Source: Phragmitibacter sp965284365 | GTDB lineage: Bacteria; Verrucomicrobiota; Verrucomicrobiia; Verrucomicrobiales; Verrucomicrobiaceae | Direction of reading: 5' to 3' | DNA: 64,000 nucleotides | Assembly (NCBI GenBank): GCA_965284365.1 | Contig: OZ260079.1 | Coordinates: 4,650,001 to 4,714,000 of the forward strand | Part shown: positions 41,757 through 49,494 of the stretch, piece after piece | Layout: each line of letters opens with the position of its first letter | Position numbering within the stretch: position 1 is the stretch's first letter | Position numbers and translations under genes: made by a program | Notes under the pieces: model-generated | The model's database searches: none | What the model saw: the letters and a program-made list of their open reading frames with translations, nothing else | Told to the model about the DNA's origin: nothing

Positions 41757-43190
41757 CTATTTAGCCTTCAGCTTTCCGTTGGTACCGGTCGATTCCCAAC
41801 CGCCACCAAGCGCACGGTAGATCGAAACGATGGTAATGGCGGTTTGCGTTTCGCTTTCTGCCAGAAGGACCTGTGCTTCGAGAAGCGTCCGCTCAGCATC
41901 CAAAACGGTGAGGAAGTCTGCCACACCATTCTGATAGCGCTCACGTGCCAGACTGGCGGCCTGTTCAGAGGCATTGGCTGATTCGCTCAGGAAGTTGCGG
42001 CGTGCGCGCTGGCGCCCAAAGAGCACCAAGGCGTTCTCCGTTTCCTCCAAGGCATTAAGCACCACTTTTTCGTAGTTTGCCGCCTGACCTCTCACGCGAG
42101 CTTTAGAAGCGTCGATGTTAGCGAAGACGCGGCCGAGATTGAAGGCTGCCCAATTGATGCTGGGACCAAATGTGTAGGCACCGGCGCCGCTGTTGCCAAA
42201 ACCACTGAGGGTTCGTGCTTCAAGGGCAACAGATCCATTAAAGGTAACGCTAGGAAACAGATCTGCTACATTAACACCAACCCGGTTCGTAGCACTCTCC
42301 AAATCTTTCTCCGCGGCGCGGATGTCACGGCGGCGGCGGAGCAATTCAGCAGGATTGCTGATACGCACCAGGCTGGGAAGTTTCGGAATCGGACGAGCCT
42401 TGATCAAGTCCGATTTTAAGACCGTCGGTTGAACGCCAGTCAGAACGCTCAGGCGGTGAATGTTTCGATGAATGCTGCTTTCGATCAGGGGAATCGCCGC
42501 TAGGGTGCGGTTCAGCTGAGCACGTGCGCGGGAAGTGTCCAACTCAGTGCCACGACCACCTTGCAGAAGGCTCTCGGTCAGTTTCAGGGTTTGACGTTGG
42601 TTTTCCGCGTTGCGGTTGGCTACGGCTAGCTGGTTTTGCAGACCGCGCAGTTCCAAGTAGGCGCTGGCGGTTTCCGCGCTCAGGGCGACCATGGCATCCT
42701 GCCGGGTGGCTTCCGCACTCTGAAGATCAGCCAGAAAAGCCCAATTATTGCGGCGCACCTTTCCCCAAAGGTCTAGCTCCCATGCCGCATCGACAGAAGC
42801 TGCATAAAACTCTGCATTCGCTGGCTCTCCCTGTGGACTTGAGGCGGCGCTGATCCGTGAGTTAGCATACGAGGCATTCGTTTCGGCAGTGGGGAAGTAG
42901 TCAAATCTCGCAAGGCGACGAAGCGCCCGGGCTTCCTCCACACGAGCGGCGGCGATTTTCAAATCATTGTTATTCGCCAGAGTGCGTTCGACGAGGGAGT
43001 TAAGTGTCGAGTCGTTGAACTTTCGCCACCATTCGCTGACTGTTTCTGCCGTGGAGTAACCGCTCTGCTTTGCGTTGGCAAAGTTGGCGCCCACTGGCGT
43101 CTCAGGCTTAATGAAATTAGGACCGACTGCGCAAGAACTAAGAGAAGCGAGAGAGATGATACCCAAAAGCGGGGTGGAACGGAATGTCAT
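41757..43190 (-). CDS. TolC/NodT-type outer-membrane efflux lipoprotein
   Basis: The 477-residue protein is an outer-membrane factor of RND-type efflux (OprM/NodT group). It has a lipobox in ASLSSC near residue 21 and then AVGPNFIKPETPVGANF, typical of the family. Repeats of the alpha-helical hairpin follow, for example VEEARALRRLARFDYFP and AELDLWGKVRRNNWAFLADLQSAEATRQDAM, cited as residues 85-165, and a second half with RARAQLNRTLAAIPLIE and ADFLTVLDAERTLLEAQVLLAESETQ. No membrane-fusion or RND pump genes are nearby, so it is an orphan channel here. An operator-like palindrome lies 34 bp upstream. Confidence 0.9.
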   Translation of the reverse strand: MTFRSTPLLGIISLASLSSCAVGPNFIKPETPVGANFANAKQSGYSTAETVSEWWRKFNDSTLNSLVERTLANNNDLKIAAARVEEARALRRLARFDYFPTAETNASYANSRISAASSPQGEPANAEFYAASVDAAWELDLWGKVRRNNWAFLADLQSAEATRQDAMVALSAETASAYLELRGLQNQLAVANRNAENQRQTLKLTESLLQGGRGTELDTSRARAQLNRTLAAIPLIESSIHRNIHRLSVLTGVQPTVLKSDLIKARPIPKLPSLVRISNPAELLRRRRDIRAAEKDLESATNRVGVNVADLFPSVTFNGSVALEARTLSGFGNSGAGAYTFGPSINWAAFNLGRVFANIDASKARVRGQAANYEKVVLNALEETENALVLFGRQRARRNFLSESANASEQAASLARERYQNGVADFLTVLDAERTLLEAQVLLAESETQTAITIVSIYRALGGGWESTGTNGKLKAK

Positions 43191-43223
43191 GCAGCGGTGT
43201 CTATTGAGGTGGATTGGTCAAAA

Positions 43224-43241
43224 TGCAAGTGAATACTTGCA
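43224..43241. promoter_or_regulatory. Operator-like palindrome upstream of the TolC-like gene
   Basis: TGCAAGT, GAAT, ACTTGCA: perfect 7-bp arms, 34-51 bp upstream of the start codon at 43190 on the minus strand. TetR-type regulators of efflux genes often bind such sites. No regulator gene is nearby. Confidence 0.45.
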
Positions 43242-43404
43242 CATAGGGGAGTGCCGATAATTACGCTTCACAGGCGAGGGTTGGCGCAACAACTTGAGGA
43301 TTTTGGTCAGGTGTGGGAGCGCCCATGCTGTCGACCAATTCGGCAATGCAGTTGCACCGAGGTCAGGCTTTAGTGAAACGAGTAAGCATACATCTCACTC
43401 CGCC

Positions 43405-43443
43405 ACCTTTGGTCATGTGCTTCGCACTGATGTGACCAAAGGT
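43405..43443. repeat. Nested hairpin downstream of the cupin gene
   Basis: ACCTTTGGTCA and TGACCAAAGGT are perfect 11-bp arms (43405-43415 and 43433-43443). Inside them GTGC-TTC-GCAC adds a second stem. It lies 38 bp after the cupin stop on the minus strand. With no T-run, it may be a 3'-end structure or repeat. Confidence 0.5.
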
Positions 43444-43480
43444 CGATTGAGGAGATGGATTGCGAGCGAAGCTCACAAAA

Positions 43481-43900
43481 TCAATGAAAAACCACGGGCT
43501 TCTCGTAGATGGCGAGGACGATGCAGCCGTGTTTGCTAACGATGGCGTGATTGGTATTGGGAGGGTTGATCACCAGAGTGTCTTCCTCCATGTCTCCATT
43601 GTCATCCGTCTGACTACCGGAGAGCACGATGATATGCTCATAACCGATGTGTTCATGACGTGGCACAACGGCTCCCGGTTGGAACTTGAGAAGGGCCGCA
43701 GTGGGGCCGGTCTGGCCATCACCGTAAAGCCGGTGAATTTCGACTCCCTCGCGGAAGGGCTGCCATTGAATCGAATCAGTCGATGAGCCGATCTGGCTCA
43801 GGTTTCTGAGGATTTGGACACCTTGGGGGAGTTGCTCGACAGGCATTCGTATGGAATAGGGCGGGGACTGTGCTGGGTAGGGCAGAGTTAAGCTTTGCAC
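43481..43900 (-). CDS. Cupin domain protein (ChrR-like)
   Basis: The 139-residue protein carries one cupin domain, with AALLKFQPGAVVPRHEHIGYEHIIVLSG near residues 68-95 holding the metal-binding His/Glu pattern, and NTNHAIVSKHGCIVLAIYEKP for the second motif. It resembles the ChrR C-terminal cupin that senses oxidants or sequesters a sigma factor, but it has no N-terminal zinc-binding domain. It is located 91 bp downstream of the amidohydrolase-like gene on the same strand, so a joint function in nitrogen metabolism is possible but not shown. Confidence 0.75.
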   Translation of the reverse strand: MQSLTLPYPAQSPPYSIRMPVEQLPQGVQILRNLSQIGSSTDSIQWQPFREGVEIHRLYGDGQTGPTAALLKFQPGAVVPRHEHIGYEHIIVLSGSQTDDNGDMEEDTLVINPPNTNHAIVSKHGCIVLAIYEKPVVFH

Positions 43901-43911
43901 AAGTGGATTGC

Positions 43912-43927
43912 AGCCGGAAATCCGGCT
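43912..43927. repeat. Short perfect hairpin
   Basis: AGCCGGA, AA, TCCGGCT: 7-bp arms around AA, between the cupin and amidohydrolase genes. It resembles the other small intergenic palindromes of this window. Confidence 0.5.
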
Positions 43928-43991
43928 CCGTCCTATTCAGAATCCTCTTCCGGCGGGCCGCCGCGATTAAGGAACAGGGATTTATTCTATA

Positions 43992-44669
43992 TTAAGAGAT
44001 GGCGGCGATGAACGACTTCGAGTCGGACACAGCGCCGAAAACGCCACCTTGCATGGTGACCATCTTCAGGGCTGCGAGGTGATTGCCATAGTCAGTGGCG
44101 CCAACACAGTCGGAAAGGATGAGGCACTCGTAGCCACGGTCATTCGCATCTCTCATGGTGGTGTGGACGCAGACGTCGGTGGTGATGCCGCAGAGAACGA
44201 TGTTCTGAATGCCGCTTCGGTTCAGGAGCAGATCGAGATCGGTAGCGTAGAAGCTGCCTTTGCCGGGTTTTTCGATAACCGGTTCATTGGGAAGCGGGTA
44301 GAGTTCCGGGATGATATCCCACCCGGCCTCCCCGCGGATGAGGATGCGGCCGCAAGGTCCTGCGTCACCAATGCCGGCGCCGATGCGCTGACTGCGCCAG
44401 CGTTTGTTTGGAGGGAGATCTGCCAGATCAGGTCGATGCCCCTCGCGGGTATGCATGATATGGAACCCTTTCTCCCTGGCGGCCGTGAGTACAGCCTTGA
44501 TCGGCTCGATGGGTGCGCGCGTCAGGCTGAGATCATAGCCCATCTTATCCACATAACCGCCTTCACCGCAAAAATCCGTCTGCATATCAATGACGAGGAT
44601 GACGGTATTATCGGGCCGTAAATCTTCGTTGTAAGGCCAGGGATAGGGTTCGGAAGTGACGGTAGGCAT
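43992..44669 (-). CDS. Isochorismatase-family amidohydrolase, biuret-hydrolase/RutB-like
   Basis: The 225-residue enzyme has the isochorismatase-type Cys-Asp-Lys triad: Asp28 in LVIDMQTDF, Lys134 in EKPGKGSF and Cys167 in GITTDVCVHTT. The body (GGYVDKMGYDLSLTRAPIEP, HTREGHRPDLADLPPNKRWRS and IGDAGPCGRILIRGEAGWDI) is very close to biuret amidohydrolases and also to RutB-type peroxyureidoacrylate hydrolases. The ATG at 44669 gives the usual length and avoids a basic leader. It lies upstream of the cupin gene and downstream of an outer-membrane protein gene, all on the minus strand. A role in releasing ammonia from a urea derivative is likely. The exact substrate is unproven. Confidence 0.8.
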   Translation of the reverse strand: MPTVTSEPYPWPYNEDLRPDNTVILVIDMQTDFCGEGGYVDKMGYDLSLTRAPIEPIKAVLTAAREKGFHIMHTREGHRPDLADLPPNKRWRSQRIGAGIGDAGPCGRILIRGEAGWDIIPELYPLPNEPVIEKPGKGSFYATDLDLLLNRSGIQNIVLCGITTDVCVHTTMRDANDRGYECLILSDCVGATDYGNHLAALKMVTMQGGVFGAVSDSKSFIAAIS

Positions 44670-44767
44670 GATTGGGAAGAAGAGATGAATGGAGGAAGAG
44701 ACTCTTCTGTGTAGCGATTGGCGTGCCCAGTTGGGTGAATTTTCGCGATGTGTTCTGATACGAGTTT

Positions 44768-44817
44768 CCGGTGCAGGGCGCTTGCAGCCTTTACGGCTGC
44801 GTGGCACCCAGCACCGG
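44768..44817. repeat. Nested hairpin between outer-membrane and amidohydrolase genes
   Basis: CCGGTGC (44768-44774) and GCACCGG (44811-44817) enclose GCAGCC-TTTAC-GGCTGC (44784-44800). This gives an outer 7-bp and an inner 6-bp perfect stem within 50 bp. The element separates two co-oriented genes. It may be a repeat or a transcript-processing structure. Confidence 0.5.
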
Positions 44818-44854
44818 TTGCATTACCAACCCGAAACGAAATGCTTTGTCTGGC

Positions 44855-45787
44855 TTAAAACAGGATCGTGATCCCGCCGGAGAACTGGACTTCGCTGTCA
44901 TCCGGCTCGCCCGTGGCGAAGGAGCCGAACTTCACGAGGGCGTCGTTTTCAAAGCCATAGTAGGTGGCTTTGGCATAGAGGAACCACTTGCCGAAGGAGG
45001 GGGACACGAAGGTAAGCGGGGTGCTCACTTTCAAAGCGGCGCACCAGAGACCGATCGTGGAGCTTTCCCCATAGAAATCATCCGCTGGGAACATCATGAA
45101 GATGGGCAGTTCAAACTTTACCGGGATGGACTTAGGCGAGTAGGTCGGATTCAGGCCCGCAGTAAAGTAGTAGCTGGAGGGACTCGTGGCGAAGGTGGTC
45201 TTGTTATTCAATTCCAGCCAGTAGGACACGTAGGGGTTGATGCTAAACTCCTCCGTCAGAGCGTCGGAATAGCTGAGCTTTACTTCCAGGTTGTTCGGCG
45301 TGGGATAGGAGTCGGTCATGCTCTCGAAGGCCGTCCAAGTCGTATCCAAGCGGAAGCTCTTGCCCAGGCCGAAAGAGAATCCGGCGATAGGGTCGATCTC
45401 ATTCCAGTTTCCTGGATCCGCGCCGCTTTCCTTGGTGTGGATGCTGTTCCAGACGCCGAGCACGAGGGTGATGTCCGTGAGGAATCCATCGCCATCATAG
45501 AGGTCTGTGAAGAGCAATAACAGCGGCTGAAAGATGACGCCCTGGTCTTCCACATTCAAGCCTCGAGGCGTGATGTAGTGGTCAGAGACGTCTAACTGGA
45601 ACAAGCCGCTGATGCGATCCTTTGGTGGAGGAGGCTCGACGGGTGCGGTGACTTTGGCATCACCCGCGAAGGCTGAGGTTGCCAGTGTGCAGGCGGCAAA
45701 ACCTGCAGCAGCATAGTGGCGCCAAGTGCGTCTGGGAGCGAGGCGCATTGGCTGAATTTTAAGTAGGGAATGGTTGTTGTTCATCAT
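44855..45787 (-). CDS. Predicted outer-membrane beta-barrel protein
   Basis: The 310-residue protein has a signal peptide (about RTWRHYAAAGFAACTLATSAFA, cleavage likely after SAFA near residue 41) and a strand-rich body ending GGITILF, the C-terminal aromatic pattern of outer-membrane proteins. The body alternates hydrophobic and polar residues, for example FLYAKATYYGFENDALVKFG. I cannot name a family or substrate. It sits between the Liv transporter and the amidohydrolase, all on the minus strand, so an uptake porin for the same nutrient is a reasonable guess only. Confidence 0.65.
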   Translation of the reverse strand: MMNNNHSLLKIQPMRLAPRRTWRHYAAAGFAACTLATSAFAGDAKVTAPVEPPPPKDRISGLFQLDVSDHYITPRGLNVEDQGVIFQPLLLLFTDLYDGDGFLTDITLVLGVWNSIHTKESGADPGNWNEIDPIAGFSFGLGKSFRLDTTWTAFESMTDSYPTPNNLEVKLSYSDALTEEFSINPYVSYWLELNNKTTFATSPSSYYFTAGLNPTYSPKSIPVKFELPIFMMFPADDFYGESSTIGLWCAALKVSTPLTFVSPSFGKWFLYAKATYYGFENDALVKFGSFATGEPDDSEVQFSGGITILF

Positions 45788-45967
45788 ACGGCGAAGCTAA
45801 AGAGCCTGCCGCGTGCCATGGGCACAGTGATGATGTAATATGCTAATGCAGAATGGATTGTGTATTTTTTAAGGGGAGTGGTAGCTAAGCGGATGTGTCG
45901 CAACTGTCGCGGGGGCTACACCTTGTTTTGTGAGAGGCAACGGGGGTGAGGGGTTATGAGGTGATTG

Positions 45968-45998
45968 AGGTTCACCGCGAAGACGCGAAGATTCGAGG
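45968..45998 (-). repeat. Dispersed intergenic repeat, copy 2
   Basis: Read on the minus strand this contains CTTCGCGTCTTCGCGGT followed by GAACCT, matching the stretch at 604-635 in the opposite orientation. The flanks differ, so the repeat core is about 25 bp. Confidence 0.55.
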
Positions 45999-46106
45999 TT
46001 TTTAATAGGTGCTGACCGTGTCGGGACGACGTCGTAAGGATCCGACACGTTTGGGATGCGGACGCGTCAGGGAGACACAGAAGGCCTGCGGCCATCTTGT
46101 CACTAT

Positions 46107-46130
46107 GAAAAAGGGCGCGGTGCCTTTTTC
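46107..46130 (-). terminator. Rho-independent terminator after livF
   Basis: GAAAAAGG (46107-46114) and CCTTTTTC (46123-46130) form a perfect 8-bp stem around an eight-base loop. The A/T-rich arms give T-rich ends on both strands. It lies 20 bp after the livF stop. Confidence 0.7.
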
Positions 46131-46149
46131 GTCTGGGAGAGCGGAAGGG

Positions 46150-46857
46150 CTAGTCGCCCAGGTAAGCTTCGCGGACTTGAGGATTCACGCGGAGGGCTTC
46201 GGCGGTGTCTTCAAGAAGAACTTTGCCGGTCTCGATTACATATCCGTAATGAGAGATGCTAAGCGCAAGATTAGCGTTCTGCTCGACCAGGAGGATGGTA
46301 ATGCCGCGGACCTTGTTGATGGTGACAAGTTGTTGGAAAATAGAGCGAACCAGGATGGGAGCGATGCCGAGAGATGGCTCGTCCAGCATGAGGCAGCGGG
46401 GCTTGCTCATGAGGGCCCGGGCGATGGCCAGCATCTGCTGTTCGCCGCCAGAAAGCGTGCCCGCGAGCTGGGTCCGACGCTCAAGGAGACGAGGGAAAAT
46501 CTGAAAGCCGTAGTCCATGTCCGCCTTCACACCAGCCTTGTCCTTACGGAGATAGGCTCCCATGCGGAGATTTTCATCCACGGTGAGATTCGCGAACACC
46601 ATGCGGCCTTCCGGCACGTGGCAGAGACCTTTGGCGACGATCTGGTGTGGTGGCAGTGAGGTGATCTCCGCCCCATCATAGATGATGGATCCGGAGCGAG
46701 CACGGATGAGACCTGAGATGGTGCGGAGGGTGGTGGACTTGCCCGCGCCGTTTGCCCCGATGAGGGTGACGATGCTCTTTTCCGGAACCTTCAGGCTCAC
46801 GCCATGCAAGGCCTCAATGGCGCCGTAGTTTACATGCAGAGACTTGATCTCAAGCAT
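46150..46857 (-). CDS. livF: Branched-chain amino acid ABC transporter ATPase LivF
   Basis: The 235-residue ATPase is one of two energising subunits of a Liv-type importer. Walker A is GANGAGKST near residues 33-41, the ABC signature is LSGGEQQMLAIARAL near 135, Walker B is CLMLDEPSLG, and the LivF-type C-terminal end is NPQVREAYLGD. Its start overlaps the livG end by 8 bp. The whole livK-H-M-G-F set is in the usual order and on one strand, indicating a single transcript ended by the terminator at 46107. Transport of leucine-type amino acids is typical, but Liv relatives also import amides and urea. Confidence 0.93.
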   Translation of the reverse strand: MLEIKSLHVNYGAIEALHGVSLKVPEKSIVTLIGANGAGKSTTLRTISGLIRARSGSIIYDGAEITSLPPHQIVAKGLCHVPEGRMVFANLTVDENLRMGAYLRKDKAGVKADMDYGFQIFPRLLERRTQLAGTLSGGEQQMLAIARALMSKPRCLMLDEPSLGIAPILVRSIFQQLVTINKVRGITILLVEQNANLALSISHYGYVIETGKVLLEDTAEALRVNPQVREAYLGD

Positions 46858-47641
46858 GAGGCACCTCCTTCTCGACCTCTGTGCCCAAATAGGCGGCGAT
46901 GACTTTCGGATCCCTTTGGATTTCTTCCGGTGTGCCTTCCGCGATCTTCACGCCATACTCCACGACCGCGATCTTCTGGCATATGCCCATGACCACCTTC
47001 ATGTCGTGTTCCACCAACATGATGGCGATGTCAAACTTGTCCCGAATGAACTTAATGAGGTGCATGAGTTCCTCTTTCTCGGTCGGGTTCATCCCTGCAG
47101 CGGGTTCATCCAGAAGGAGGAGCTTCGGCTTTGTTGCAAGAGCTCTCACAATTTCGAGACGGCGTTGATCGCCATATGGAAGGCTCTTTGCAGGCTCGTC
47201 CCGGACATTTCGGAGGTCGAAAATATCCAGTAATTCTAATACTTTTGTCTCGATTTCCTTCTCTTCGTCGAGAAACTTTTTTCCTCTCGTGAGGGCGTGT
47301 AGGATGCCGTGCTTGAGATGCATCATCATGGCCGCCCTGACATTATCGAAGACCGAAAGCGACTGGAATAGCCGGATGTTCTGGAAGGTGCGGGCGATGC
47401 CGAGGCGGGTAATTTGATGCGGTTTATGACCGGGGATTTTTACGCCATTAAAGTGAATTTCCCCGCTGGTAGGCTCATAGACGCCTGTCAGCAGATTGAA
47501 GATCGTGGTCTTACCAGCTCCGTTGGGACCAATCAGTCCCATCAGTTCGCCAGGCATGACACAGAAGCAAAGTTCACTCACCGCCTTCAAACCGCCAAAG
47601 CGGATAGTCGCCTGATTGCAGGTCAGAAGAGGCTGACTCAT
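46850..47641 (-). CDS. livG: Branched-chain amino acid ABC transporter ATPase LivG
   Basis: The 263-residue ATPase is the larger partner of LivF. It shows Walker A (GPNGAGKTT near residues 37-45), the LivG-specific insert QITRLGIARTFQNIRLFQSLSVFDN, the signature LPYGDQRRLEIVRALA in place of the usual LSGGQ-like loop, Walker B LLLLDEPAAGM, and a C-terminal extension ending TEVEKEVPHA. It overlaps livM by 4 bp and livF by 8 bp, so translation is coupled. Confidence 0.93.
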   Translation of the reverse strand: MSQPLLTCNQATIRFGGLKAVSELCFCVMPGELMGLIGPNGAGKTTIFNLLTGVYEPTSGEIHFNGVKIPGHKPHQITRLGIARTFQNIRLFQSLSVFDNVRAAMMMHLKHGILHALTRGKKFLDEEKEIETKVLELLDIFDLRNVRDEPAKSLPYGDQRRLEIVRALATKPKLLLLDEPAAGMNPTEKEELMHLIKFIRDKFDIAIMLVEHDMKVVMGICQKIAVVEYGVKIAEGTPEEIQRDPKVIAAYLGTEVEKEVPHA

Positions 47642-48558
47642 TTAGTAGCAACCCCTTTCTTGGTGTTGAACGTAAAAAGACCCTGTGGGCGCAAAAGCAT
47701 GATTCCAATGATCAACAGCGCATAGATGATCATGCGGTATTCCGAGACGGATCGGAGAAATTCCGGTAAAAGCGTAAGAATGATGGCGGCGAGAATTACA
47801 CCCGCAGTGCGGCCCATACCGCCCAGAATGACAATCACGACAATTTCCACGGACTTCAGCCAGTCGAAGCCGGTCGGGGAAAGATACTCTTTGTGATGCG
47901 CATACAGCCCGCCGGCTATGCCGGCGAAGAACGCACCGATGACAAAGGCGGTCACCTTGTAACGCGTTGTGTTTACTCCGGAAGACTCGGCAGCGATCTC
48001 ATCGTCATGCACGGCCAAAAATCCCCGGCCATAGGTGGAATTCACGATGGCGGTGATAGTATAGGTCGTGATTGCCGCCAAGCCGAAGGCCCAGCCAAGC
48101 GTGGTGAATTTCGGGATGCCACTAAGACCACTGGCGGCTCCAACCGCGTCGGTGGTCTGCGCCACGACTCGAATAATTTCACCGAAGCCCAAAGTGACGA
48201 TTGCTAGGTAATCGCCCTTCAAACGCAGCGAGGGCACCCCGACCACGAGGCCTACCAAGGCTGCTAAAAGACCCCCAAGCAGCAAGGTGAAGGGGAACCA
48301 AATGTGCGCGGATTGGCCAATGGTCAGGGACAGCCATGCCGAGAAATACCCACCGACCGCCATGAAACCGGCGTGACCGAGACTGAACTGGCCCGTGTGA
48401 CCATTGATCAGGTTCAAGCTGACGCCGAGAATGATGGCTATGCCAACGTCAATGGCGAGACCCAGGTAATAGGCATTAAAACTGTCCGAGAAATAGGAAA
48501 CCAGCACCGCAATGGCGATGGCGAGGACAAGCCAGCGTTTGGAACCACCGAGCAGCAT
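47638..48558 (-). CDS. livM: Branched-chain amino acid ABC transporter permease LivM
   Basis: The 306-residue inner-membrane permease has about eight hydrophobic segments and the family pattern: AYYLGLAIDVGIAIILGVSLNLINGHTGQFSLGHAGFMAVGGY near residues 29-71 in part, SLRLKGDYLAIVTLGFGEIIR near residue 120 and VVIVILGGMGRTAGVILAAI near 240. It forms the transmembrane channel with LivH. It starts at the last base of the livH stop region (1-bp overlap) and overlaps livG by 4 bp. Confidence 0.93.
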   Translation of the reverse strand: MLLGGSKRWLVLAIAIAVLVSYFSDSFNAYYLGLAIDVGIAIILGVSLNLINGHTGQFSLGHAGFMAVGGYFSAWLSLTIGQSAHIWFPFTLLLGGLLAALVGLVVGVPSLRLKGDYLAIVTLGFGEIIRVVAQTTDAVGAASGLSGIPKFTTLGWAFGLAAITTYTITAIVNSTYGRGFLAVHDDEIAAESSGVNTTRYKVTAFVIGAFFAGIAGGLYAHHKEYLSPTGFDWLKSVEIVVIVILGGMGRTAGVILAAIILTLLPEFLRSVSEYRMIIYALLIIGIMLLRPQGLFTFNTKKGVATK

Positions 48559-49466
48559 CAGACTTTCTCCGTGGTGACGCGGCCCAGCAGACCGGCAGGT
48601 TTGAAAAGAAGGATCACGATCAGAATGCCGAAAGCGAAGGCGTCCCGATAATTGGAGAGGGCAGGGTGGCCAGCCGCAAAACTCTCCAGAACGCCGATGA
48701 TGAGTCCACCCAAAACAGCACCCGGCAAATTGCCGATGCCGCCGAGGACAGCGGCGACGAAAGCTCGCAAGCCAGGCTGGATGCCCATGAGGGGCTCGAT
48801 GCCAGGGGCTTTGATGGAGTAGAGTATCCCGGCAATGGCGGCGAGAGCCGATCCCATGGCGAAAGTGAAGGTGATGATGCGGTTCACCGGCACGCCCATG
48901 AGATAGGCTGCCTGCTGGTTGAACGACACGGCGCGCATGGCGGTGCCAATAAGCGTCTTATGGACAATGTACCAGACGACGATAAGGAGAAGGGCTGTGA
49001 CCACCGGGACCAGAATGTCCGTGCTGCTAAGAAGCACGGTCCCCATATGGAACTGTTTCTCTGGCAGGAGCTGGGGGAAAGGGCGGGTAGCCGCGCCAAA
49101 CACTGCCTGATGCTGACAGGTGAACTCGATAAAAAGCGATACACCGATCGCCGTAATGAGCACCGTGAGGCGGGGCCGATTCCGGAGCGGCCGATAGGCC
49201 AGAAACTCGATGAGCATGCCGAGGCATGCGCAAATTCCCGCTGCCACAATGACCACCACTATGGCGCCGATGGGCGACTGCGGTCCAAAGACCTGATCGA
49301 CCATGGGCGACACGAAGTAGGCCGTGAATGCGCCCAGCATCAGGACGTCGGCATGCGCGAAGTTAATGAAGCGCAGTACCCCATAGACCATCGTGTAACC
49401 CAAAGCGATCAGTGCATAGATCGCCCCGAGTCCGAGACCGTTGATCAATTGTTGCAGAAACTCCAT
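48558..49466 (-). CDS. livH: Branched-chain amino acid ABC transporter permease LivH
   Basis: The 302-residue permease has the family's N-terminal INGLGLGAIYALIALGYTMVYGVLRFINFAHADVLMLGA, cited as residues 9-47, AVSFNQQAAYLMGVPVNRIITFTFAMGSALAAIAGIL near residue 178, and the C-terminal FKPAGLLGRVTTEKV. It is preceded by livK after 28 bp and followed by livM with a 1-bp overlap. Together with LivM it forms the pore. Confidence 0.93.
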   Translation of the reverse strand: MEFLQQLINGLGLGAIYALIALGYTMVYGVLRFINFAHADVLMLGAFTAYFVSPMVDQVFGPQSPIGAIVVVIVAAGICACLGMLIEFLAYRPLRNRPRLTVLITAIGVSLFIEFTCQHQAVFGAATRPFPQLLPEKQFHMGTVLLSSTDILVPVVTALLLIVVWYIVHKTLIGTAMRAVSFNQQAAYLMGVPVNRIITFTFAMGSALAAIAGILYSIKAPGIEPLMGIQPGLRAFVAAVLGGIGNLPGAVLGGLIIGVLESFAAGHPALSNYRDAFAFGILIVILLFKPAGLLGRVTTEKV

Positions 49467-49494
49467 GTCGGCGCGTCTTGCGCTAATGAATCGA

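Larger units (their letters stand above)
45788..46149. other. Intergenic region after livF
   Basis: There is no gene in 362 bp. It holds a GTGCC-ATG-GGCAC mini-hairpin near 45815, a dispersed repeat at 45968-45998, a CGTGTCGG/CCGACACG inverted repeat (46017-46024 and 46042-46049) and a terminator at 46107-46130. Confidence 0.6.

Noticed and set aside
43992..44669. Isochorismatase proper (siderophore synthesis)
   Set aside because: The catalytic region and surrounding sequence resemble biuret- and ureidoacrylate-type amidohydrolases, and no siderophore genes are near.
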